Shown here: positions 1 through 5,277 of the stretch, one piece after another | Layout of the letters: the number at the start of each line of letters is the position of its first letter | Numbering within the stretch: position 1 is the first letter of the stretch | Assembly (NCBI GenBank): GCA_020072905.1 | Contig: JAIQGB010000311.1 | Span: 1 to 5,294, forward strand | DNA length: 5,294 bases | Source: Terriglobia bacterium | GTDB taxonomy: Bacteria; Acidobacteriota; Terriglobia; UBA7540 | Reading direction: 5' to 3' | Program-made: the position numbers and the translations under genes | The notes under the pieces: model-generated | The model's database searches: none | What the model was told of the DNA's origin: nothing | The model's input: only the letters and a program-made list of their open reading frames with translations

Positions 1-48
1 GTCGAGCTCGGAGTGTCCGGCGGTTCAAAAAGGCCCATAGGAATTGGT
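1..48. other. Left-edge sequence with no assignable gene
   Basis: The first 48 bases lie upstream of the repeat block. All three forward frames are open from the edge but close at stops at 38-40, 61-63 and 69-71, so the 3' end of a gene from outside the window could end here. The visible peptides are too short to recognise. On the minus strand, downstream of the RNA methyltransferase gene, there is a five-T run (27-31) that could help termination, but no strong GC stem sits next to it. Confidence 0.3.
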
Positions 49-163
49 CCATTGATTCATTGAATCATTGATGCATTTTGGTCAAGTCGCACCCCGAGAG
101 GTCTGGCAAAGGCGGTCCCTCAATGACTCAATGATTCAATGGATCAATGGCTCAATAGTTGAA
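49..163. repeat. Inverted pair of 8-bp tandem repeat blocks forming a long imperfect hairpin
   Basis: Bases 49-81 consist of an imperfect octamer, CATTGATT / CATTGAAT / CATTGATG / CATTTTGG. Bases 118-163 carry the same unit on the opposite strand (TCAATGAC, TCAATGAT, TCAATGGA, TCAATGGC, TCAATAGT). Aligning 49-81 with the reverse complement of 118-150 by eye gives 28 identities in 33 positions, with a 36-base loop at 82-117. The left arm also contains a small dyad of its own, TGATTC-ATT-GAATCA, at 53-67. The block is AT-rich against GC-rich surroundings and abuts the stop codon of the methyltransferase gene; its outer end overlaps the last codons. It could be a transcription terminator or mRNA-stabilising hairpin for that gene, or a dispersed intergenic repeat. 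No transposase or target-site duplication is visible. Confidence 0.8.
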
Positions 164-979
164 TCCTCTTTGTCTCGCCGCCTCGTAGAGAAGGATGCTG
201 GCGGCGGTGGCGGCGTTGACGGAATCCATGCCAGGTCGAATGGGAATGCTCACGGCCATATCCGCCTCGGCGGCGATTTCCGGCGGCAGGCCCGCCGCCT
301 CCTGGCCGATGAGAATTGCCACCGGGCCGCGCAGGTCGGCCTCCGGGAGCTTGGATGGGCTGTGACGGTCCGCCGCCACGATGCGCACCCCCGCCTCGTG
401 CAGCCGCCGGAAGAGCGGCCGGGCTTTCTCCGCCGTGAAAATCGGCAGATGGAACACCGCTCCCGCCGAGGCGCGCACGGCCTTGGGGTTGAACGGGCTG
501 ACGGTCGCTTCGAGCGTGATGAGCCCTGTCGCGCCCAGCGCCTGCCCGCTGCGCACAATAGTTCCGAGGTTCCCCGGATCCTGAAGTCCGCAGGCGACGA
601 TTACCAAGGCATCGTGCCGCGCGACCGAATCGTCAAAATTCGCGCCCTGCAATTCGACCAGCGCGGCGATACCTTGCGGGCTCTCGGTTGCGGCGATCTG
701 GCGAAACAGCCGGTCGGGCACCTCAACAACTTCCGCCGGAGGGGGCACTCGGGCCAGCAGACTGCGGAACTCAGTGCGAGCTCCCGCGGCAATAATAACG
801 CTCTGGACTGCCGCGCGCTCGGCCCGCAACGCCTCTTCCACAAGGTGCGGCCCTTCGACCGCGAGCCATCCTTCGCGCGTTGTTCCTTCCGCCAGCGCGT
901 GGCGAAATACCTTGAGCAGCGGATTTGTCGCACTCGTGATCTGGCGGATTCTCTGGCCCGCGCCGTGCCTCTTGTTCAC
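152..979 (-). CDS. TrmH/SpoU-family RNA 2'-O-ribose methyltransferase
   Basis: This 275-residue protein should transfer a methyl group from S-adenosylmethionine to a ribose 2'-hydroxyl in rRNA or tRNA, in the cytoplasm. An N-terminal region of about 15-110 (ITSATNPLLK, then WLAVEGPHLVEEAL) resembles the SpoU substrate-binding domain. The SPOUT knot domain follows. Motif 1 is DPGNLGTIVRSG (134-145), with Asn137 and the expected catalytic Arg143. Motif 2 is IGQEAAGL (224-231), where Gln replaces the more usual Asn of GNEGxGL. Motif 3 is IPIRPGMDSVNAATAASI (245-262). The length is normal for two-domain members. The start is a GTG at 977-979, with GGAG at 987-990 on the minus strand; no other start fits the family N-terminus as well. 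The exact target nucleotide (RlmB-, TsnR- or YsgA-like) cannot be told from motifs alone. It is divergent from the next gene and stands alone. Confidence 0.92.
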   Translation of the reverse strand: MNKRHGAGQRIRQITSATNPLLKVFRHALAEGTTREGWLAVEGPHLVEEALRAERAAVQSVIIAAGARTEFRSLLARVPPPAEVVEVPDRLFRQIAATESPQGIAALVELQGANFDDSVARHDALVIVACGLQDPGNLGTIVRSGQALGATGLITLEATVSPFNPKAVRASAGAVFHLPIFTAEKARPLFRRLHEAGVRIVAADRHSPSKLPEADLRGPVAILIGQEAAGLPPEIAAEADMAVSIPIRPGMDSVNAATAASILLYEAARQRGFNY

Positions 980-983
980 TCTG

Positions 984-999
984 CCTCTCCCCCGGAGAG
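984..999 (-). promoter_or_regulatory. Hairpin enclosing the Shine-Dalgarno of the RNA methyltransferase gene
   Basis: On the minus strand the leader reads CTCTCC-GGG-GGAGAG followed by GCAGA and the GTG start at 979. This is a perfect 6-bp stem (985-990 with 994-999) around a 3-base loop (991-993). The 3' arm of the stem is the Shine-Dalgarno itself (GGAG at 987-990), so the ribosome binding site would be paired when the hairpin forms. The sequence shows the pairing; an effect on translation is inference. Confidence 0.5.
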
Positions 1000-1042
1000 C
1001 TTAACCCCGCACCAATGCCCAGTCGAGACCTTTCGGTTCCCG

Positions 1043-1071
1043 CTGCCCGGCCCATTGGCGTGTGTTAGAAT
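1043..1071 (+). promoter_or_regulatory. Candidate extended -10 promoter for the GH172-like gene
   Basis: TGTTAGAAT at 1063-1071 fits an extended -10 element: TG, one base, then TAGAAT, which matches TATAAT at five of six positions. Seventeen bases upstream, CTGCCC at 1043-1048 matches only three of six -35 positions, as is common when an extended -10 is present. Transcription would begin near 1078 and give a leader of about 38 bases before the ATG at 1116. The motif recurs, with a better -35, at the right edge of the window. Confidence 0.4.
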
Positions 1072-1104
1072 CCCGGCGCTCTTCCGCACTCGATCGAAAT
1101 ACCC

Positions 1105-1110
1105 AGGAGG
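1105..1110 (+). promoter_or_regulatory. Ribosome binding site fixing the GH172-like start
   Basis: AGGAGG lies five bases before the ATG at 1116. It rules out the upstream in-frame GTG at 1062, which would add 18 residues ahead of the signal peptide and overlap the candidate -10 element. Confidence 0.85.
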
Positions 1111-1115
1111 TTTGC

Positions 1116-2246
1116 ATGCGAAGGCTGGCGATGCTCGGTGTTATTCTCGGCCTGGCCGTGTCGGCGGTGGCGCCAACCAGCAACGGCCTGAGCGATCTAC
1201 TGACCCGGCTCCCCGAGCCGCACGATTACGTCCTTAGGCGCATCTCGAGCTACGACCGCTCGGGCGGCAACGAGGACTATCGCAAGATTCCCGCCGGTGA
1301 AACGCTGATGCTGTTCGACGAGCCCGGCCCCGGCACCATCACGCACATCTGGATCACCCTCAACAGTCCCGAGCAGTACCACCTGAAAAAGCTGGTCCTG
1401 CGCATGTACTGGGACGACGAAGCGACGCCCAGCGTCGAAACACCCATCGGCGACTTCTTCGGTTTGGGGCTCGGCGACTACTTCCAGTACGAGTCCCTTC
1501 CCCTCGCCGTGGGCTCGACGAAGGCGCTCAATTCCTTCTTCCCGATGCCTTTCGCCCAACACGGAAAGATTACCGTGACCAATGAAGGCAAAGAGCCGGT
1601 GGACAATTTCTATTTCAACATCGACTACCGGGCGCTCTCGAAGCCCCTCCCCGCGGACACGCTCTACTTTCACGCTCAGTACCGCCAATGCACGCCGTGC
1701 CAGGGCTGGACGAACGATTGGCAACGCAACGGCGACGCCAAAGTTGACAAGAAATTCAATCTCGACGGCGCGGGCAATTACGTCTTTTTCGAAGCGGCAG
1801 GACGCGGGCACTTCGTGGGCGTCACGCAGAGTATTCTCCAGAACCAGGACGACTGGTGGGGCGAGGGCGATGACATGATCTTCATCGACGCCGAGAAAAC
1901 GCCGTCCATCGTCGGCACCGGGTCGGAGGACTACTACCTCGGCGCCTGGGGGTTCGAAGCGGGCGCGTCGAATTACCTCCTGTTTGGCGACCCTGTCAAC
2001 GGCGGCCACCGCGCCGGCGCCAAGTGGTCGGTCTACCGCTTCCATCTCGATTCGCCGATTCCGTTCACGAAATCCATCAAGGCGACCATCGAGCATGGCC
2101 ACGCGAACCATCGTTCTGACAATTTCTTTAGCGTGGCGTACTGGTATCAGACCGAGCCGCACGCCCAGTTCCCGCCGCTCCCGTCTGTGGATTCGCGCCT
2201 GCCGAGGATCTATCCCACCGGCGGCCCGGGCAATGCGGGGAAGTAG
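1116..2246 (+). CDS. Secreted DUF2961/GH172-family protein, putative glycoside hydrolase
   Basis: This 376-residue protein starts with a clear signal peptide: MRR, then a hydrophobic stretch (residues 5-19) ending AVA before PTSN. It is probably exported to the periplasm or outside. The mature part carries the DUF2961 landmarks in order: PGPGTITHIWIT (70-81), VETPIGDFFGLG (107-118), a SLPLAVGS...LNSFFPMPF block (127-146), WWGEGDDMIFID (247-258), GTGSEDYY (267-274), FHLDSPIPFTKSIKATIEHG (309-328) and YWYQTEPHAQFPPLP (342-356). DUF2961 members include GH172 enzymes that act on fructofuranosides or arabinofuranosides. Glu250 and Glu271 are 21 residues apart, the spacing I recall for the two catalytic glutamates of the characterised difructose dianhydride I enzyme, so an active enzyme is plausible. 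The substrate is unknown, since no other carbohydrate gene, transporter or regulator is linked. It is convergent with the phosphatase gene 45 bp away. A Pro/Gly-rich tail (about 357-376) follows the domain. Confidence 0.88.
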   Translation: MRRLAMLGVILGLAVSAVAPTSNGLSDLLTRLPEPHDYVLRRISSYDRSGGNEDYRKIPAGETLMLFDEPGPGTITHIWITLNSPEQYHLKKLVLRMYWDDEATPSVETPIGDFFGLGLGDYFQYESLPLAVGSTKALNSFFPMPFAQHGKITVTNEGKEPVDNFYFNIDYRALSKPLPADTLYFHAQYRQCTPCQGWTNDWQRNGDAKVDKKFNLDGAGNYVFFEAAGRGHFVGVTQSILQNQDDWWGEGDDMIFIDAEKTPSIVGTGSEDYYLGAWGFEAGASNYLLFGDPVNGGHRAGAKWSVYRFHLDSPIPFTKSIKATIEHGHANHRSDNFFSVAYWYQTEPHAQFPPLPSVDSRLPRIYPTGGPGNAGK

Positions 2247-2291
2247 TAGGCAGTCGCCCGCGAAAGACTCCGGGGATGCCTGAGCGGCTTT

Positions 2292-3278
2292 CTAGGCTTG
2301 GTGGCGCAGCACCATGACGGTGAGGTCATCCGTTCTCGGCGCTCCGGCCAGGAAGACCTTCACATCCTCCAGGCAAGCCTCGGCCAGGGCCTGAGGTGGG
2401 AGGTTGTGGCGCGCGGCCAGCAATTCCGCCAGCCGACTCTCGCCATACTCCTCGCTCGCGTGGGTGCGCGCCTCAGTGAGTCCATCCGTAAAGAGGAACA
2501 GCGTCTCGCCTTTTCCCAGTAAGATTCGGCGCGCGGAATACTGGCTGTTCGAAAACAGGCCGATGGGAAGGCCGGTGGGCTCGATGGTCTCCACCTTGGC
2601 CCCGCGCACCAGCAGGGGCGAGCAGTGGCCGGCGTTACAGAGCTCGATCTCTCCGGAGCGGCCAGCCTTGCCGCAGACGAGGGTGGCGAAGAACGACGCC
2701 AGGGTGCTTTCCGAGAAGAGCCGATTGGCCTGCTCGACGAGCTGGTCCACGCGCCGATGCAGATTGATCAAGGTACGGAAGGTGGCGTGAATGTGGGCCA
2801 TCAGCATGGACGCCGCCACGCCTTTGCCCACCACGTCGCCCAACAGGAAGAAGAGGTCCCCGCCATCGTCCCCGGAAGTGAGGACGTCCACGTAGTCGCC
2901 GCTCACCGGCCCCAGCGGTTCGTAGTGGTAGTGGAGCTCCCAGCCATCCTGAGCGAGGTGCCGCTTGGGGAGGAGGCTGGCCTGAATGCGCGACGCCAAT
3001 TCCAGGTCTTGCTCAAGGGCGCGTTGCTGTTCGGTCGTCAGATGGTCGATACAGAACCTCACCAGCGGGTCGGCCATGAGCCGGTCGGCTTCGACCGATT
3101 CGTGGCATTTTTCGCAGAGGCCATAAGTCCCCTGATCCATCCGCTGCAGGGCCGAATCCACTTCCTGAAGAAGTTGGACCAACTGGCCCGCCTGTCCGAA
3201 CTGGCCGAGCGCAGACTCCAGCCGTGTCCGCCGTTGCTGCAACTGTCCGCGAAGAAATGTCTCGGGTGCCTCTCCCAT
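2292..3278 (-). CDS. DksA/TraR-type zinc finger fused to SpoIIE/RsbU-type PP2C phosphatase
   Basis: This 328-residue cytoplasmic protein joins two modules. Residues 1-50 are helical and DksA-like, ending DSALQRMDQGTYG. Residues 55-79 form a finger with Cys55, Cys58, Cys76 and His79 (CX2C-X17-CX2H), where DksA/TraR proteins normally have a fourth Cys. A helix (82-100) and the RsbU-type linker IQASLLPK (98-105) lead into a PP2C-like serine/threonine phosphatase domain (about 113-328). Its metal-binding acids are present: SGDYVD (Asp128, Asp131), GDVVGKG (Asp148), FTDGLTEA (Asp265) and TDDLT (Asp317, Asp318), so it should be active. Such phosphatases usually dephosphorylate anti-sigma-factor antagonists, but no kinase or antagonist gene is nearby. 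An in-frame start at 3413 would overlap the upstream gene and is rejected: AGGAGG at 3286-3291 points to the ATG at 3276-3278. It lies 106 bp behind the Crp/Fnr gene on the same strand, probably co-transcribed. Confidence 0.92.
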   Translation of the reverse strand: MGEAPETFLRGQLQQRRTRLESALGQFGQAGQLVQLLQEVDSALQRMDQGTYGLCEKCHESVEADRLMADPLVRFCIDHLTTEQQRALEQDLELASRIQASLLPKRHLAQDGWELHYHYEPLGPVSGDYVDVLTSGDDGGDLFFLLGDVVGKGVAASMLMAHIHATFRTLINLHRRVDQLVEQANRLFSESTLASFFATLVCGKAGRSGEIELCNAGHCSPLLVRGAKVETIEPTGLPIGLFSNSQYSARRILLGKGETLFLFTDGLTEARTHASEEYGESRLAELLAARHNLPPQALAEACLEDVKVFLAGAPRTDDLTVMVLRHQA

Positions 3279-3285
3279 CGCCTCT

Positions 3286-3291
3286 CCTCCT
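3286..3291 (-). promoter_or_regulatory. Ribosome binding site fixing the phosphatase start
   Basis: The minus strand reads AAGAGGAGGAGAGGCG directly before the ATG at 3278, with AGGAGG seven bases away. This decides for the 328-residue product over a 373-residue reading from 3413. The extra N-terminus of the longer reading looks like translated intergenic DNA and matches nothing in either domain family. Confidence 0.85.
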
Positions 3292-3359
3292 CTTGGATGT
3301 CTCGTGCCGTGAAACGATTCCGTGTTGCAGCGGCTGCGTTCTCCGGCGTGGGCGCTGCA

Positions 3360-3382
3360 TTCCGGACAGCGCGTGGCCGGAA
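3360..3382. other. Stem-loop between the Crp/Fnr and phosphatase genes
   Basis: TTCCGG at 3360-3365 pairs with CCGGAA at 3377-3382 across an 11-base loop, starting two bases beyond the Crp/Fnr stop codon. No T-tract follows on the minus strand, so it is a poor intrinsic terminator. It could at most attenuate read-through or mark an mRNA processing site between the two genes. The remaining intergenic bases show no clear promoter for the phosphatase. Confidence 0.3.
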
Positions 3383-3384
3383 AG

Positions 3385-4086
3385 CTAACTCGCTGCGCGC
3401 TTGGTGCCGGCAATCTGGGCTTCCAGTTCCGCCATGTCGAGGACGATCACCTTGCGCCGCTCGAGGCGGATGATGCCGCGGTCCACAAACCGCCGCAGGT
3501 TGCGCGAGACCAGGTCGCGCACCGTACCGATCTCCGCGCCGATCTCCTGGTTCGTCTCCTCCAGCGGGAATTCGATGCCACGCCGCGTGCGCGTGCCCAA
3601 GCGCAGCGCGCGGTCGCGCAGGAAGCGCGCCAGGCGATGGCTGACTTCCTTGAGGGAAAGTTCTTCGACCAGACTGGTCATGTAGCGGAAGCGCCAGGCG
3701 AGCGTGCGGATGACGGCGAACGTGACCTCCGAATTGTGCCGGCACAAATCCAGAAACTCGCGCTTGGGAAGAAAGAGCAGAACTGAATCCTCGATGGCTG
3801 ACGCCGAAGCGGGGAACGTGCCGCCGTCGAAGAGCGGGAGCTCGCCCACCGTCGATCCGGCGCGCTCGATCACTAGCACCTGCTCGCGGCCCGTGTCCGC
3901 CATCTTGAAGAGCTTGACTGCGCCGTCCTGAACCACATAGAGCCCCTGGCAAGTGTCGCCCTCAGCGAAGAGGATCTCTTCCCGGGCGAGGCGGCGCACC
4001 ACGCAGTGCGCGGCCAGGGCGCGCAACTCCTCCAGCGGCAGCACGGCGAAGAAGGGCACGCGGCGCAGGGTTTCGACGGGATCCAC
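3385..4086 (-). CDS. Crp/Fnr-family transcriptional regulator
   Basis: This 233-residue DNA-binding protein has the standard Crp/Fnr layout: a cyclic-nucleotide-binding-type beta-barrel (about 15-125, with FAEGDTCQGLYVVQDGAVKLF at 40-60 and VGELPLFDGG at 80-89), a dimer helix (about 118-145) and a winged helix-turn-helix (about 148-220). In the phosphate-binding cassette the Arg-Ser pair that contacts cAMP in E. coli CRP is replaced by Pro92-Ala93, so cAMP binding is unlikely. There is no N-terminal Cys cluster like FNR; only Cys28, Cys46 and Cys115 are present, so the signal is unknown. The recognition helix has Arg190-Asp191 and Arg195, equivalent to CRP Arg180-Glu181 and Arg185. The start is a GTG at 4084-4086 with AGGA seven bases upstream (4094-4097). 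It is divergent from the ferredoxin gene and precedes the phosphatase gene, so regulation of either is plausible. Confidence 0.93.
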   Translation of the reverse strand: MDPVETLRRVPFFAVLPLEELRALAAHCVVRRLAREEILFAEGDTCQGLYVVQDGAVKLFKMADTGREQVLVIERAGSTVGELPLFDGGTFPASASAIEDSVLLFLPKREFLDLCRHNSEVTFAVIRTLAWRFRYMTSLVEELSLKEVSHRLARFLRDRALRLGTRTRRGIEFPLEETNQEIGAEIGTVRDLVSRNLRRFVDRGIIRLERRKVIVLDMAELEAQIAGTKRAAS

Positions 4087-4100
4087 GCTTCCATCCTATA

Positions 4101-4120
4101 TGTCCCCTGCGCGGGGGACA
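4101..4120. promoter_or_regulatory. Perfect 7-bp dyad with 6-bp spacer upstream of the Crp/Fnr gene
   Basis: TGTCCCC (4101-4107) is mirrored by GGGGACA (4114-4120) around TGCGCG. The TGT...ACA ends and two-fold symmetry recall Crp/Fnr-family operators, though the half-sites are longer and GC-richer than TGTGA-N6-TCACA. It begins 14 bp from the GTG start of the adjacent regulator and just upstream of its AGGA. It may be an autoregulatory operator or a leader hairpin. An adjacent shorter dyad (CGCGC-CGA-GCGCG, 4128-4140) is likely GC-rich noise. Confidence 0.4.
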
Positions 4121-4185
4121 AGGGCATCGCGCCGAGCGCGGGGACCGCGGGCCGATTCGGCATGCTTGGGCGCGATCTTGCGCAC

Positions 4186-4195
4186 GACTTAAGTC
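4186..4195. promoter_or_regulatory. Perfect 10-bp palindrome GACTTAAGTC in the divergent regulatory region
   Basis: GACTTAAGTC is an uninterrupted palindrome in the 182-bp region between the divergent Crp/Fnr and ferredoxin genes, 73 bp upstream of the ferredoxin ATG. Its AT core stands out from the GC-rich surroundings. It could be an operator for either gene. It matches neither the CRP nor the FNR consensus that I know. Confidence 0.35.
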
Positions 4196-4234
4196 ATCGC
4201 CTTGGGATGTGCCCGCAGATAGGTTAAGAATTGA

Positions 4235-4260
4235 GGGGCAGCGCCCCACTCTCAGGAGGA
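4235..4260 (+). promoter_or_regulatory. Ferredoxin leader: GC hairpin followed by ribosome binding site
   Basis: GGGGC-AGC-GCCCC (4235-4247) is a 5-bp stem with a 3-base loop, six bases before AGGAGGA at 4254-4260. That site lies eight bases before the ATG at 4269 and decides the start; an upstream in-frame reading from 4209 adds 20 residues unlike any ferredoxin. No convincing -35/-10 pair was found; TTAAGAAT at 4224-4231 is the best AT-rich candidate for a -10. Confidence 0.55.
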
Positions 4261-4268
4261 TTCTCCCC

Positions 4269-4529
<261 letters not shown>

Positions 4530-4801
4530 CGCGCCGCCTCCGGCATGACGGACCGCATCCGCCGGCAGGCCGCCCTTATCGCCGAGGCCATCCGCCGCCA
4601 AGCGCGGGGCGGATTCCCGTGGCAGGTCCTTCTGCCGGGATTGGCGCCGCAGCCCGAGCCTGAGGGGTGGAACACTCCCCCGTCCGACCGGTCGGTAGGG
4701 TGCCCAGGGCTCATTCGTCCCCGGAATCAACCGCGGGCGGACCTAAGAGGAAAGGGCCGCGCTCAGAAAAACCCTGAGCATGGCTGCCAGCTAATGCGCG
4801 G
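4530..4801. other. Intergenic region between convergent genes, with small dyads
   Basis: These 272 bases separate the ferredoxin from the exonuclease-like gene on the opposite strand. Forward translation from 4545 stays open and begins MTDRIRRQAALIAEAIRRQ, but it has no ribosome binding site, becomes low-complexity and runs into the antisense of the next gene, so I do not call it. Visible structure: a hairpin at 4665-4677 (GTG-GAA-CAC core with a G-rich/C-rich extension), a perfect 12-bp palindrome CCGACCGGTCGG at 4684-4695, and a stem-loop at 4761-4779. No promoter or RNA gene was recognised. Confidence 0.5.
4761..4779. terminator. Possible bidirectional terminator hairpin between convergent genes
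   Basis: GCTCAG (4761-4766) pairs perfectly with CTGAGC (4774-4779) around a 7-base loop, AAAAACC. It lies 22 bp beyond the stop codon of the minus-strand gene. There is no T-tract on either side (the T-run is in the loop on the minus strand), so this is weak as an intrinsic terminator; position is the main argument. Confidence 0.3.
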
Positions 4802-5248
4802 CTATTTCACGCGCTTGGCCAGCGCTTGCTCCAAGGAACAGAGCATGAACACATCTTCGCGGTTGTAGGCGAGTAATTCGTCCAGGAAGCGCTTGTCTTT
4901 CGTTTTCTGGTAACTCCTCCAAGTCAAGTCGGCCCACTTGCCGTCCTTGCCGGGGAGTTGACGTTTCAGCCCCAGCGCCTGTTCGACGGCCTTCAGACCT
5001 CCGTACAGGCCCTGTTTCCAGCACTCCGGGCAGAGGTCGCGGTGCCTGAATTCCTGGTCGAGCACGACGCCCAGTTGCGCGGCAATGACCGGGAAGTCGA
5101 ATCCCATGTAGCCTTTCACTTTGTCGGGAATCGACCGGCCGTTGAACGTGACGATGAGGTGCACGTCCTTGAGCGCCGCCATCAGACTGGCGCGCGTCAC
5201 CTCCTCGCCCACGAGCTGCACAAAGTCGTCCGCGCCGTCGTCCACCAC
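4802..5248 (-). CDS. YprB-like RNase H-fold exonuclease domain, N-terminus missing
   Basis: This 148-residue reading matches the central and C-terminal part of the YprB/RNase_H_2 family (DEDD-type 3'-5' exonuclease fold). Landmarks: LIVTFNG (31-37), FDFPVI (50-55, with Asp51 as the second catalytic acid), HRDL (69-72), GGLKAVEQALGLKRQLPGKDG (83-103) and YNREDVFML (128-136, with Tyr128 and Asp132 forming the third exo motif). Between FNG and FDFP lies an insert, RSIPDKVKGYMG, where relatives usually run NGxxFDxP directly. The first motif (the DIETTGL-type Asp-x-Glu strand) should precede VDDG by about 20-30 residues, but the frame is closed by a TGA at 5279-5281. The start is uncertain: GTG at 5246-5248 or 5243-5245, with no strong ribosome site. 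It may be a frameshifted or truncated gene, an assembly error, or a degenerate domain. Without the first motif, catalysis is doubtful. Confidence 0.7.
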   Translation of the reverse strand: MVDDGADDFVQLVGEEVTRASLMAALKDVHLIVTFNGRSIPDKVKGYMGFDFPVIAAQLGVVLDQEFRHRDLCPECWKQGLYGGLKAVEQALGLKRQLPGKDGKWADLTWRSYQKTKDKRFLDELLAYNREDVFMLCSLEQALAKRVK

Positions 5249-5277
5249 CTGACATTTCAGGAGTGATCTGTTAGAGT
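5249..5277 (+). promoter_or_regulatory. Sigma-70-like promoter pointing out of the right edge
   Basis: CTGACA at 5249-5254 matches five of six -35 positions. After an exact 17-bp spacer comes TAGAGT at 5272-5277 (four of six), preceded by TG plus one base (5269-5271), an extended -10. A dyad CCTGA-CATT-TCAGG (5248-5261) overlaps the -35 and could be an operator. The gene it would serve lies outside the window. It sits directly at the start of the exonuclease-like reading, as expected for a divergent intergenic region. Confidence 0.45.

Noticed and set aside
68..1237. Long plus-strand open frame of 389 codons
   Set aside because: It is antisense to the methyltransferase gene, whose motifs are clear on the other strand. 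The translation is Arg/Gly-rich with no recognisable domain, starts inside the repeat block and runs into the GH172-like gene.
1197..2162. Minus-strand open frame of 321 codons
   Set aside because: It lies entirely antisense to the DUF2961/GH172 gene; its Val/Arg/Glu-rich composition is typical of a high-GC shadow frame.
2247..2291. Possible terminator in the convergent gap (GCCT...AGGC and AGTC...GACT pairings)
   Set aside because: The stems are only four base pairs with long loops and there is no T-tract.
3279..3413. N-terminal extension of the phosphatase from 3413, including a CPEC segment
   Set aside because: It would overlap the Crp/Fnr gene, has no ribosome site, and a strong AGGAGG immediately precedes the internal ATG at 3278.
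2625..3473. Plus-strand open frame of 282 codons
   Set aside because: It is antisense to the phosphatase gene and the end of the Crp/Fnr gene, with no ribosome site or family motifs.
3059..3952. Minus-strand open frame of 297 codons overlapping two genes
   Set aside because: It is an alternative frame across the Crp/Fnr and phosphatase genes, both of which have convincing motifs in their own frames.
4669..4688. Weak resemblance to the reverse complement of bases 1-18 (both with ACACTCC...CGAC)
   Set aside because: The match is short and gapped, and in GC-rich DNA it is well within chance; it is not enough to call a repeat family.
4545..4868. Plus-strand open frame of 107 codons after the ferredoxin
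   Set aside because: It has no ribosome binding site and no recognised motif, and its second half is antisense to the exonuclease-like gene. The first 35 residues look helical but are not enough to call a gene.
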